From NCBI GenBank assembly GCA_026122225.1, contig JANEZZ010000520.1:186001-250000 (forward strand): 64,000 nt of DNA. Direction: 5' to 3'. The DNA comes from Heloderma charlesbogerti (taxonomy: Eukaryota > Chordata > Lepidosauria > Squamata > Helodermatidae). Each line of letters begins with the position of its first letter. Position 1 is the first letter of the stretch. Made by a program: the position numbers and the translations under genes. This document shows positions 49,401-62,300 of the stretch, one piece after another. The notes below the pieces were generated by a model. It had not been told where the DNA came from, did not search any database, and saw only the letters and a program-made list of their open reading frames with translations.

Positions 49401-52070
49401 GCAGCAGCAGGAGCAATAAGGTGGGTAGAGCAGGGGGGAGAAGGGAGGCAGAGCAGGTGGGTGGGTGGCAAGGAGGGAGATAGGGGGCAGGGGGGTGGGG
49501 GAAGCAGGGAAAAATAAATATGAGACATAAAATACATGGACTTCAGAACCAAGCATTGGCTCTCACAGGGACACAACATCTGCCCTCGCTGAACATACCA
49601 CCTATTCTGTCCTTTGCTTCTCAACTCCTTTGTGCTCCCAGCTCAGAAATTTCATAGGGTAAGAAACTTTTAACAATAAAAGGCAATGCTCCTAGAACTA
49701 AGAACATTTTGAAAATGGGTTGTGCTTGCGACTACTATGTATTCTTGTATGCTTAATGCTCATATCAAAGGTAAAGAACTGCTTAAATTTTTAAGAAAAA
49801 GGTGAAAAAATGCCTGTTCTCGGAGTCCTCTATTTAAAAACTGTGTGTGTTAATACCAGGAATTTTGAAAGCTTACAGTTTCCTTGGTGACACTTTGTTC
49901 CTAGAATATGGCATAGGATATGTTGTTACCTGCTGATCCATGTTCAAATATAGAAATAACATAATATTCCTAGACAAGAACAAATCTGTCACATCATGTG
50001 CAATATTAAACACATTAAAATATTACTGAATACTTGTAGATCAACTAATAAAAGTATTAAACAAGTGGCCGACAAATTTCTTTCAAATGTGTGAATGTTG
50101 ACCAATGCTAACCTTAGCAAGTGGTGATATTACCCTTACGTTGCTGTCCTACAGGCAGAAATGGCTTCTTTTTCAATCAACTACATTCCAAAAGTGATAC
50201 TGCATTCTTTACCTCTGTGTTACCCCAAATTCTCTTGCCCACTTTTAAATGTGATCAAACTAAAATAAAATGGGTTCCTGTACCAGAAAACAAGAATAGC
50301 TTGGGTTGCCTTCTGTCCTGCATCTGTCAGAGATCGAATAGGTTCCAATTGGCAGGATAAGTCCTCAGTCCTTAAATGAATATTTGGCAGCTGAAGTGAG
50401 AAATCTGCTCATGCCCTGAAGCATACTTGGTGATGGTAAATCTTTGTCCTATTTACCATGACTGCAGAAGTTTAGGGCGTGTTCATCCTGAAATGGTCAG
50501 ATTTTCTTTCTCCAGGAAGTTCAGCATCCTTGGTGTCTAAATTTCATAAAACCTCTATGATAAAACAGCTTGTGGGCAGAGGTTTGAATTCTGCGTTAAA
50601 TACTTTTGTTGATGGTTTTTATAGTTCTCTGCTGAAAATAACATGAAAATGTAGAGAAACAGCTCAAAATAGTATCAGTTATCTTTGGAAGAAAAAGGAA
50701 GAATGATTTATTGGGCATTCAGAATTTCAACAGTGTTGCTCATCATGCTGGCTAAAAAGAGAGCTACATATCATGCTGTAGAGTTCAGGTCATAGCCTCA
50801 TGTAATACAGTATAGATGCCCTTTTACAGCCAGGAGTGACCCTATGTATTTCTCCATGACCTAACAAAGAACGCACACATACTTGCTTGGTCCAAGACTG
50901 AATGCCAGGATCAGGTTTTCAGACCGAAGGTTTGCTACTGGCACCACCTCTCACCAGACACAGCAGCCATGCCAGCTGAGAAAATCAGAAGAGCTTAATT
51001 AATGCAGTTTAACAACGCTGTTGGTTGGGAGCAAACAGAAGGGTCACAAGGGATGCATTGTCCCTGTATCTCCATAAAAACACCCTCCAACTTGCAGCAA
51101 TACAGGATGCCAGAACACAGCAACTTTTGTTTCTTGGATGCTCCCAAGAAGAATGCCCCTCTTGTATCCTCTGTCAAAAAGGGATGGTGCGCAACACTTT
51201 GTGATTTCTGGTTTGTTCTAATAAACATATTGTTGTTTTCACTGTCCCTGTGTTCATATAGTCTCTGCTAGGAGGAAGGTGGATGGAACTTGCAATTCAT
51301 TCTAAATCCTTTCAGTGTGATTTCCATACTTTCAGTCTTCAAAGGTACTGACACTCTCCCAAGTTAAAAAGCTATGTTGGAGAACCCTTCTCCAGTTTGG
51401 TGGGCTATCCGGAGTGTGATTATGCTGGGGAAGGGGGCATGTATCTCTCCTGGCATGTCTTCTTCCCCAGCACAATTGGCTCTCCAGTCTGCCAAGCAGC
51501 TGTTAGACAGGCTTTTGAGAGCCTGATTGCACTGGGGAAGAGAAGAGGGCACATCGGAATGATTTTGCTCACACCCCTTCTTCCTCGACATAATTGTGTT
51601 GGCACTAGTGAAATGCAGTAGAGTTACAGATGGACTTTAGATCTTTATGACCAGATCGTGTGCTATTTTTAGCTACTGCTGCCTGTTCTATGATGGCAAG
51701 AAGGAATGTCACAGAAAAAGCCAAGGGAAATCCATTGCAGTTAGGGAACTAGGTTGTACATATCAGTAGCCCCTCTGAACAACAACAGCAAAAAGGGCTG
51801 ATGATGTTCTGTAGATGATGGTTGGTGCTTTAACGCATTCGCTGTGTGAGCTGCCTCCATGTGGCAAAACATTCATCTGCAGTCAGCTGCCATGTGCCAC
51901 TCTAAATCCATACCCTTCATATATCCTGGCTCAAAGAGCCCTTTGATAAAAGCAATAGGCCATGGCCTACAGTTGTTCAGCAGCTAGACATGAAAGGTGG
52001 TCAGAACACAAATCAATGAACGAAGTCATATAGGCCCCTTCCAACCCTACTATTCTATCATTCTAAGTGT
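49401..52070. other. Intergenic, nothing recognised
   Basis: A G-rich low-complexity patch lies at about 49430-49505. An imperfect inverted repeat around TGCTGGGGAAG and CTTCCCCAGCA lies at about 51424-51475. No gene was found. Confidence 0.4.
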
Positions 52071-52074
52071 TAAA

Positions 52075-52395
52075 ATCTTTAGTGGAGAGCCTCGTACAAG
52101 AGCCCCCACCATCTAAGGTAAGGTGGGTGGCTATGTCTCAGTGACGGTGCCCCAGTTGCAAAACACTGTCCTCACAGAGGCTCATCTGGCACCCACCTTA
52201 TTGTCTTTTCAGCACCAGGCAAAGACCTTTTAATTTTCCCAAGCTTTTTAGATACCATTTTAATCTTGCTGACTGTTTTATGCTGTTTTTGTGATCTTGT
52301 AGCCTTTTAGTTCATTATGTCTTATTTGTATTTACATTTTAGTCTTTCTTGCCCTGGGAATATGATTGAAGAATGGTATAAAAATAACTAACTTC
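52075..52395 (+). mobile_element. L2-type LINE 3' end (degraded)
   Basis: CAGCACCAGGCAAAGACCTT and TTAATTTTCCCAAGCTTTTT correspond to the C-terminal coding end of the LINE at 22087-23230, followed by the T-rich 3' UTR. Confidence 0.65.
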
Positions 52396-52880
52396 AATTC
52401 CTTTTATTTCAGTTGGTCTACTCTAATCATGGCTAAGTCCGAATCCAACCCATAATAAGTAATTTTCACTTGCTGCTCAAAGTAAGGGAGCTTTAGCACT
52501 GCATTGCACCTTGCAGTAAGGAAGAAGAAACATCCATTTAGATCACAAATAATATTTCCTGGATCTCAAAACAGTAAAAATGTAGCATAGTGTGATGATT
52601 TGACTTGAGGGATGCCAATGTTCAGTGAATAAAAATAGCAGCTGTCAATGTTGGAACTTGCTTATTTTTTTATTAATCTTAAGAAACAGAATGGGGAAAC
52701 AGATTTATCTTTGGCACACTCAGATGCCTGTTGACACTATACAGAAGATTGTGCCTGCAGAAAATGATGCTCAGTAGTTTAAAGGATAGCAGCCAAAAAT
52801 AAACAGCAAAAAACAGAGAACGTGTAAGAACAACAGTTTAGTTTTCTACATTAAAATGTTTTACATCATTTTATCATCGT

Positions 52881-52886
52881 TTTATT
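52881..52886 (-). promoter_or_regulatory. Candidate mucin polyadenylation signal
   Basis: AATAAA on the - strand about 260 bases after the mucin stop codon. A second AATAAA lies at 52669-52674. Confidence 0.5.
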
Positions 52887-53143
52887 GTCTTTTTAGGGAT
52901 CCTTATAGAGTCTTCTAAATGGTCTTCTTTTGTAGATAGCTAGCCAGAATGACTGTAAATTCTCATACAGGAAAGAGGACATTAACTTGGTTAGGCAGCT
53001 GCCCACGGAAAGGGCCACTATTTGTTTTTTCCAGGGACACAGTAAGAGAGATGAAGTAGCATTAAATGGTGGCTGACTGTAGCTGCATTGGAGCTTGTTG
53101 GGTTCTTTATCTGGGGACAAATGCATATTCTTCTTCCCTTCCC

Positions 53144-53321
53144 TTATCTAATTGTGGCTTGTGGGATGCATCCAGCCTCGCACTGACACTTGTCCACATA
53201 GATGTATTCATAATTGATGCTTTTGCCATCTTGGCATGTCAAGGTCACCTCTTGCCTGTGGCTATTGAGCTCCTGGCAGCAGGCACACATGTGCTGCATT
53301 GCCTTTGCCTCACTGGAATAC
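53144..53321 (-). CDS. MUC5B: Mucin terminal exon (cystine-knot second half, stop)
   Basis: 178 nt on the - strand after a TCTGGACAG acceptor. It supplies the third base of the valine codon of CPSSSV, then 58 residues and TAA (53146-53144). MCACCQEL, TLTCQDG, YIYVDKCQCEAGC carry seven cysteines of the knot. The ending is short compared with human MUC5AC and MUC5B, which run about 20 residues longer. Confidence 0.9.
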
Positions 53322-56300
53322 CTGTCCAGACAAAATAAATTGAGTTAGATGCGTTCCATAAAATGTCACTGTGCCGCACAGGCTCACTGCTGGACCTCAC
53401 TATTCCCAGCTTAGATTTACCAGATCCTAATGATACCAGAGGCAAAAACCTCCCTTCTCTAAATGCTAGTGGAAGCAGGCTTAGGTGATGTGCTGTTTTC
53501 AAAAGGCATTTTGATGTTATTAGCATGTGTGTTCAAATCATCTATTCATATTTCTAGTTTAATGAACAAGGCAGTCCTCAACCTGCTTACCAGACTGAGG
53601 ACAAAAGCAAAGCACCCTAGAGGGATATATCTACAAAGAAAGCTTCCCTTACTCATGATCTGAGCTTTAGTTTCAAACCAGAAGCAGTATAGGAAGGGGA
53701 AGTGTTCCTGAGGAAATAAAGGCTATGTATGTATTGAATTTGAAACTCCAACATCACACATTGCTGTGAGTAGACTGAAGAACCAGTCCAGAATTCTGCA
53801 GTTCTGCCCTGTGGATGAATAGGAGATCAGTATGTTATGTGAATGTGAACACTGTACCTTGTGGGTTCTGATGCTTGACATTAGTGTACCTGAATGTGAA
53901 AGCCTCTAAACTGGAGGAGTGGTCCAATCCACATACAACTTGTCTTTTCATAAGAATTATTACAACATTGTTGTATCCTCATTTCTCTTCTATCATCTAG
54001 GATACATCATAATAGAATCAGTACAATTTACCCCAAATGTAGAAGAGTAATAGAATACAGCAATATTTCTAAAGTATGTTGTTGTTGTTCAGTCGTTAAG
54101 TCATGTCCGACTCTTCGTGACCCCATGGACCATAGCACACTAGGCCTTCCTGTCCTCCGCTCTCTCCCAGAGTGTGCTCAAGTTCATATTCATTGCATCA
54201 GTGATGCTGTCTAGCCATCTCATCCTCTGCCATTCCCTTCTCCTTTTGCCTTCAATCTTTCCCAGCATCAGGGTCTTTTCCAGTGACTTTTCTCTTCTCA
54301 TTAGGTGGCCAAAATATTTGAGCTTCAGTTTCAGTATCTGTACTTCCAATGAGCAGTCAGGGTTGATTTCCTTTAGGATGGACTGATTTGACCTCCTTGC
54401 AGTCCAGGGGACTCGTAAGAGTCTTCTCCAGCACCACAGTTCGAAAGCATCAGTTCTTCGATGCTCAGCCTTCCTTATAGTCCAGCTCTCACAGCCATAC
54501 ATTACTACTGGGAAAACCATAGCTTTGATTATACGGACTTGTCGGCAAGGTGATGTCTCTGCTTCTTACCATGCTGTCTAGGTTTGCCATAGCTTTCCTC
54601 CCAAGGAGCTAGGGATGTCAGAGAATTTCGCCACGAATCTCGGGGAGGCCGAATGCCAGCGCATTCGGCCCCCCGAAATCAGTGGTGGAATGGTCTGCCA
54701 CCCCCCCCCGCCACCCCCGGGATGGGACTTACCTTGGGCGGATCTTCCTGGCGGCGGCGGCGGCGCCGCCATTTCCAGTTTTTAAAAAAACAAAACAAAA
54801 AAACGTGATAGGCTACGTAAAGATTTACGTAGCCTATCACGGCTAGATTTTTAAAAAACACCGTGATAGGCTACATAAATGTTTATGTAGCCTATCACGG
54901 CTGATTTTTTTAAAAAAACGCGCATACGCCATAGCTGCTGCCATTTGCGTCCCTGCATTTGTGTAAACGTTTGCGTAGCCTATCACGGCTGATTTAAAAG
55001 AAAAAAAAACGCGCATACGCAAATGGCGGCGCCCATGGGTGCCGCCATTTGCGTTCCTTATTTTGGCACCTCTTAGTCTACGTAAACATTTACGTAGACT
55101 AAGACGGCGAAAATAAGGGGAACGCAAATAGTGTAGAGGCTACGCTATTTGCGTTCCCCTTATTTTCGCCGTCTTAGTCTACGTAAATGTTTACGTAGAC
55201 TAAGACATTCCAAAATAAGGAACGCAAATGGCGTCGCCCATGGGCGCTGCCATTTGCGTATGCATGTTTTTTTTTCTTTTAAATCAGCCGTGATAGGCTA
55301 CGTAAACATTTACGTAGCCTATCACGGCTGACTGCAGAGACACAAACGGCGGCGGCTAAGGCCGCCACCATGTGCGTCCCTGCTAGCCAGCGGCCAGATG
55401 TCCGGCCGCTGGTGGAGCCGGCTGGTGGCTCCGCAGAATCCCTGCGGAGCGGAACCGGCCGGCAAGAATTTCGGCGGGGATGGATGGAGCGCCTACCCCC
55501 CTGGCCAGAATTTCGGGGGGAGGGACGGAGCACGTCCCCACCACCACAAATGTCACCCTTCGAAAAGGTAAGTGACTTTCGTACATCCCTACAAGGAGAA
55601 AGCATCTTTTAATTTCATGGCTACAGTCACTGTCTGCGGTGATCTTGGAGCCCAAAAAAATAAAATCTGTCACTGCTTCCATTTCTTCCCTTTCTATATG
55701 CCAGGAAGTGATGGGGCCAGATGCCATGATCTTCATTTTTTTAATGTTGAGTTTCAAACCAGCTTTTGCACTCTCCACTTTCACCCTCAACAAGAGGCTC
55801 TTTAGATCCTCTTCGCTTTCTGCCATTAGGGTGGTATCGTCTGCGTATCTGAGGTTGTTGATAATTCTCCTGGCAATCTTAATTCCGACCTGTGATTCAT
55901 CCAACCTGGCGTTTCTCATGATGTACTCTGCATATAAGTTAAATAAGCAGGGCGACAATATGCAGCCTTGTCGTACTCTTTTCCCAGTTTTGAACCAATC
56001 AGTTGTTCCATGTCTGGTTCTTACTGTTGCTTCTTGACCCTTGTACAGGTTTCTCAGGAGACAGGTAAGGTGGTCTGGTACTCCCATCTCTTGAAGAATT
56101 TGCCACAGTTTGTTGTGATCCACACAATCAAAGGCCTGAGCGTAGTCAATGAAGGAGAAATAGATGTTGTTCTGGAATTCTCTTGCTTTCTCCATGATCC
56201 AGCGAATGTTGGCGATTTGATCTCTAGTTCCTCTGCCTCTTCGAAACCCCGCGTGTACTTCCGGTAGTTCTCGGTTTACATACTGCTGAAGCCTAGCTTG

Positions 56301-59300
56301 TAGGATTTTGAGCATCACCTTGCTGGCATGTGAAATGAGCGCAATTGTGCAGTAGTTTGAACACTCTTTGGCATTGCCCTTCTTTGGAATTGGAATGTAA
56401 ACTGACCTTTTCCAGTCTTGTGGCCACTGTTGAGTGTGTCAAGGGCTCCTTGGAGGCTTCTCTCAGTCTAATCCAGTAGCCAAGTCCAGACACAGACAAA
56501 GGAATTCCTTTAAAAGCTTTATTCTTCTTTTACAACTTAACAACTATACCGATTGCAACTAGATCTGAGCAGCACAGTACCTATGCCCTAAGTTGGAACA
56601 GTTGGTCCCTGTTTGAAAGGGAATTACTGGCAGACCCCTGAACTTAAGGACTAGGGAGAGTCCCTCCCCTGTTCCCTTGGATCCTCTGGGCGCAGCTGTT
56701 GTTTGCGCGCCAACCTGGCACTACGCCACCTTTCCGTGCCCTCCATCTGGCGCCGCTCTCTGCGTCTTCGTCGCGCATCCACCAAGCCTGCTGTCTCTGC
56801 TTGGTCACTCCCTGGACTGCTAACTAAACTAGGAATGCTGGTGGGAGGAATCTCCGTCAGCTGTTGGTCCTGGGAAAGAGGAGCGCGCTCCTCTCCCAGG
56901 AGCGACTGCTCTTCCTCAGAATCAGAACTACTCTGGGATTCTATGGGCTCAGTGTCCACCCTGACAGAGTGTTCCAAATTTGTTGGCATATTGAGTGCAG
57001 CACTGTAACAGCATCATCCTTTAGGATTTTAAATAGCTCAGCTGGAATACTGTCATATCCGCTAGCATTGTTGTTAGTAATGCTTCCTAAGGCCCACTTG
57101 ACTTCACTCTCGAGGATATCCAGCTCAAGTTCAGTGCCCCGCACTATCATGGCTATCAGGGACATTCAGATCTTTCCTGTATAGTTCTTCTGTGTATTCT
57201 TTCCACCTCTTCTTAATCTCATCTGCTTCTGTTAGGTCCCTGCCTTCTTTGCCCTTTATCATGCCCGTCTTTGCACAAAACGTTCCCTTGAGATCTCCGA
57301 TTTTCTTGAAGAGATCTCTGGTCTTTCCCATTCTATTGTTTTCCTCGATTGCTTTGCATTGTTCATTTAAGAAGGCCTTCTTGTCTCTCCTTGCTATTCT
57401 CTGGAACTCTGCATTCAGTTGGATATATCTTCCCCTTTCTCCTTTGCTTTTCACTTCCCTTCTTTCCTCAGCTACTTGTAAAGCCTCATCAGACAGCCAC
57501 TTTGCTTTCTTGCATTTCTGTTTCTTTGGGATGGATAGAGTTGCTGCCTCCTGAACAATGTTACGGACCTCCATCCATAGTTCCTCAGTCACTCTGTCTA
57601 TCAGCTCTAATCCCTTAAATCTATTCCTCACTTCCACTGTATATTCATAAGGGATATGATTTAGGTCATACCTGAATGGTTTAGTGGTTTTCCCTACATT
57701 CTTCAATTTAAGCCGAAATTTTGTAAGAAGCAGCTCATGATCTGAGCCACAGTCAGCTCCAGGTCTTGTTTTTACTGACTGTATAGAACTTCTCCATCTT
57801 TGGCTGCAAAGGACATAATCCATCTGATTTCGATATTGACCATCTGGTGATGTCCCTGTGTAGAGTCGCCTCTTCTGCTGTTGGAAAAGAGTGTTTGCTA
57901 TGATCAGCGTGTCCTATTAGCCTTTGTCCTGCTTCATTTTGTACACCAAGGCCATGCTTGCCTGTTATCCTGGTGATTTCTTGACTTCCTACTTTGGCAT
58001 TCCAATCCCCTATGATGAAAAGGACATCTTTTTTTGGTGTTAGTTCTAGAAGGTGTTGTAGGTCTTCATAGAACTGATCAACCTCAGCTTCTTCGGCCTC
58101 AGTGGTTGGGGCATAGACTTGAATTACTGTGATGTTGAATGGTTTGCCTTGGATTCGTACTGAGATCATTCTATTGTTTTTGAGATTGTACCCCGGTACT
58201 GCTTTCCCCACCCTTTTATTGACTATGAGTGCTACTCCATTTCTTCTAAGGGATTCTTGCCCACAGTAGTAGATATGATGGTCACCTGAATTAAATTCGC
58301 CCATGCTTGTCCATTTTAGTTCTCTGATTCCCAAGATGTCGATGTTCAGTCTTGCCATCTCATGTTTGACCACCTCCAGCTTACCTTGATTCATTGATCT
58401 TACATTCCAGGTTCCTAAACAATATTGTTCTTTACAGCATCGGATTTTCTTTTCACCACCAGACACATCCACAGCTGAGTGTCCTTTTGGCTTTGGCCCA
58501 GCCGCTTCACTCTTTCTGGCACTACTTGGAAATACCATCTGCTCTTCCCCAGTGGTATACTGGACACCTTCCGACCTGAGGGGCTCATCTTCCGGCATCA
58601 TAACTTTTAGCCTTGTGATACGTTCCATGGGATTTTGTTGGCAGGAATACTGGAGTGGGTTGCCATTTCCTTCTCCAGTGGACCACATTTTGTCAGAACT
58701 CTCTGCCATGACCTGTCCATCTTGCGTGGCCCTGCATGGCATAGCTTATGGCTTCACTGAGTTACGCAAGCCCCTCGCCACAAGGCAGTGATCCATGGAA
58801 GGGTTCTAAAGTATAGAGTTGTGTAAACAGTAGAATCAGGAACATAGTCTTTTGTGCTCTGTTTGGCAATGAAATACACAAGGGAATCAATCATATGCAC
58901 AATACTTTACTGTGCAGCTCTGGTGATGATTCTCTCTCTGAATCTGACTTTTGACATTAGGAACATCGTGTTATATTTTGTGTCGAGCAGTAAATTGGAG
59001 TGAGATAATAAATAGAACTGCTATAGTAGCAGAGTGTAATCAGGAGGCCCTTATATCAGCCCATGTAATCAGATACAGAAATCAACACTATGGGAGTGCT
59101 CGTGCTTCAAATGCACGTGAAGCTCACTGGGAGGACCTAGGTAATTCTGAGCCTGGAACCACTTGAATATCTCATTAGGAAGTGGATAACGGGATAAGCG
59201 AGAGCATTACTCAGGTTCTTGTCACTTACACTGAAGAACTTGGACAAGCCCCTTCACAGTAGGTCAGTTCTACAAGTTCAGAAGATATGCATTCATTGTG

Positions 59301-62300
59301 ACGGATAAGAGTTTGATTCCTGTGAACCTTGCAGTTTTCTACTGAAAAATGAAAGGAGAAATAAATAAATAGATAGACAGACAGACATCACATCTTGTCT
59401 TCATATTCACTGCTGTGATGGATGAACTACAGATAAAAAGAGATATACACAGGCATTCATTTCTCACCCTTACATCTTCAGTAATAGGTAGCATTCCAAC
59501 TAAGTGTTAGTTAAGGGAAGCTTCTTGGGGATTTTTTTTTTTTAGCAACCACATTCCGCTGCCCTGCTTAGAAAGAGTCAATCATGCAATGTGAAGGTTT
59601 CAGCAAAGGGAAACTAAACAAAACAAAGCAGAGGCTCTCAGAAGACGCTTCTTTCCATCCCAAATAATATACAAGGGTTGGGTGAAAAGGGTTAGTTCTC
59701 AACCTAAGTGGATAAAGTTGGGCTTGGACCTAAGCAGAGAATTATGCAGCCACTCCTTGTAATACATCCCAATAACCACTCCTTTTTGTTGATAGGCAGA
59801 TATTGCACTTACGCTGTTTAGATTTGCATACTTTGCAGCAGCCATCAGGAGTCAATTCAATCTCATCCTTTGGAACAGAAACAAACAAAGAAAATCACTA
59901 TTGCTGGGTGCAAAGGCAGGAATATTCTTGGACTGAGTTTACAATGTACCCATAGCCTAAAAACTGCCCTACAATTGGGTACATAATAAATGCTTAAGGG
60001 CACAATCCTATGCATGCTTAGACATTTAAAAATGTCTGGCTGGAGAATGCTGGGAGTTGTAGGACTTTTTTCTGTTATAGAATTGCACCTTAAAGCCCTG
60101 ATCTAGGGATGAACGAAAGTCACTGACCTGTTCGCGGATTATGCTGATGTTGGGGGGGAGGCGCTCCGTCCCTCTCCCCGAAATTCTGGCCAGGGGGGGA
60201 GGCGCTCCGTCCCTCCCCCGCCCCGAATCCTGGCTGGCTGGCTCCGCTCTGCAGGGATTCTGCGGAGCTGCCGGCTGGCTCCGCCAGTGGCCGGACATCC
60301 GGCCGCTGGCTAGCAGGGATGCAAATGGCTGCGGCCATAGCCGCCGCCGTTTGCGTCCCTGCAGTCAGCCGTGATAGGCTACGTAAAATGTTTACGTTTA
60401 CGTAAAATGTTTAAATGTTTACATAGACTAAGACGTGCCAAAATAAGGGACGCAAATGGCAGCGCCCATGGGCGCCACCATTTGCGTATGCGCGTTTTTG
60501 TTTTTTTTTAATCAGCCATGATAGGCTACGTAAACATTTACATAGCCTATCACAGTGTTTTTTAAAATTTAAAAAACTACACCACACTGGCTCTCAATTA
60601 AACCTTTTAAGCCTCAAAAAAGCTTATTAATTAAACATATAAAGCCTTAAATAGCTTAGGACACAAATATGTGCAGGAGTGCCTTTCCCTATGCCAGCCT
60701 GCCCTTGCTTTAAGTTCATCAAAGGAGGCTCTTTTCCAAGTAACATAGGTACTTTATGTGGCAAGAAGGAGAGTCTTCTCTGTTTTGGCACCCGCATTGT
60801 GGAACTCCTTCCCCATGGAGGTGTGACTGGCGCTGACATGGTATTCTTTTCAGTGCCAGGTCAAAACCTATTTGTTTGCCTAGGCATTTTATTTAAAGTG
60901 GTTTATTAAGGTGGTCGATGGGAGCTATTTTATGTATTTCCTGACTTTTACTGCTGTAGATGCTGCTGCTGTTTTATTGTATATTCTATTAGGATTTTAT
61001 TACATTTTGCATGCCACCCTGGTATTGTAAGATGAAGGGCAGAATAAACATATTTTAAATAATATATAAACAGATAATAAATACTGCCAGTATATGCTAA
61101 GATCTCAAGGAAGTTGTGGATAAGCATAGCACTTAAAAAGAATATAAGGAGAGGCCAATGTTCTTCCTGAAAGGAAGATTATTTCTTCCAGCAGTATCAC
61201 AAGAGAGATACTACTCAATTATTGTTGGTTTTATTGTCGGCTTTTATTGTTGGTTTTATTTACTATTTCATTGTCCTTATGTTTTTATTGCTTTTAATAT
61301 TTTAACTGTTTTTATGTATTTTATTGCTGTGAGCCACCTTGGGAGGGCTTCTGTCCTGAAAGGTGGTCAAGAATTTTTTAAAATAAATAAGTAAAATAAA
61401 TAAATAAATAAACAAATAAATAAGATTGTAAGAAGCTTATCCTGAGTTAGACCATTGCACACAATACAGTTCTTGCACCTATTGTATTACACATCACTTG
61501 GAATTCCTGAGGTGTGGTTTCTGATTGGGAGGTAGCAGAATGCCTCTTCTGGAGCACTTCTTTCACATATTTTCACTATGGATTGGATCCAGACTTTGCC
61601 TTCCAGAAACAGAAGCGCCCTCCTGTCTATGGAAGGCTTCTGATCCAATGGACAAATCCTGCAGATGGAATGAGGAAGGAGCAATTGTCTTTGATTTCTC
61701 CTCCCCCTGCAGCCCCCTATGTCCCTTGAAAATCTGCTCCAGGAGGATGGGGGGCCCCCTGGAGCAGGAGGAGGGGGAAATAATAAAAAATTACCTCTCT
61801 CCCCTTCTGCTGGTAAGAACATTCTGAGCAGAACTCTATTTAGGGATGTTACTGCTAGTGGAAGCAAACTCTATGCCTCCCCCGCTCCAAATCTGCTATG
61901 GAGTGCTGGGGGGCTCACTGAAACAGTGAGATCGAACCCTGTGTCTTATCATTGGTGAAGAGGAAGTAGTCAGCACAGCTTGCTACTCATTTTTATATTG
62001 TTTTGGGTTTAACAGAGCTCTAGAGCAGTTATATTATTTATTTATTTATTTATTTAATTTATTACATGATTTCTGTACTGTCCAATAGCCAAAGCTCTCT
62101 GGGTGGTTCACAAAAATTAAAACCATAAAATACAACACGATTTCAAATAAAGAATGAAATAAATCTTACAGGGTCACACTCCTCTGGGATGAATTTGGGG
62201 CACGTTCTTACAGCTTTAACCGGAACAAGCGTATTGTTCATTGGTTCACATGTGTACTGGCTGCAGTTATTAGCTTGTGGATACCAAATATCACCAGGCT

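Larger units (their letters stand above)
54078..58803 (-). mobile_element. BovB LINE, full-length copy 2 with two nested insertions
   Basis: Flanked by a perfect 11-bp direct repeat, TTCTAAAGTAT, at 54067-54077 and 58804-58814. Removing the 982-bp DNA transposon plus its 8-bp duplication and the 530-bp LTR plus its 5-bp duplication leaves about 3.2 kb, matching copy 1. The endonuclease frame (58742 down to about 57753) and the reverse transcriptase frame (56318 down to about 55600) are longer than in copy 1. Frameshifts occur near 57.9 kb and elsewhere. It lies in the sense orientation of the mucin gene. Confidence 0.93.
53322..59229 (-). other. Last mucin intron (5.9 kb), filled by BovB and nested inserts
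   Basis: This intron splits the cystine knot. 4.7 kb of its 5.9 kb is BovB copy 2 plus the two elements inserted into it. The remaining flanks (53.3-54.06 kb and 58.82-59.23 kb) show nothing recognisable. Confidence 0.8.
59868..62169 (-). other. Mucin intron with several repeats
   Basis: Contains a MITE arm (59997-60095), a truncated palindromic transposon (60104-60580), L2-type 3' ends (about 60690-61110 and 61220-61425), a GGATTGGATCC-ended MITE (61578-61940) and an L2 tail on the - strand (62035-62140) close to the upstream exon's donor. Confidence 0.7.

Noticed and set aside
49233..49624. Overlapping proline-rich - strand frames as a gene
   Set aside because: They arise from G-rich low-complexity DNA and a foldback element. 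No splice context or family match.
53066..53338. + strand 90-codon cysteine-rich frame as a secreted peptide
   Set aside because: It is the antisense shadow of the mucin terminal exon, which has matching splice phases and a family-typical cystine knot on the - strand.
54780..55340. Regularly repeated palindromes as a CRISPR-like array
   Set aside because: The repeats are of different types and spacing, lie within transposon termini with a target duplication, and the host is a vertebrate.
56651..56989. - strand 112-codon frame as a host gene
   Set aside because: Its start is in BovB sequence and nearly all the rest lies inside the solo LTR, ending before the LTR's poly(A) signal.
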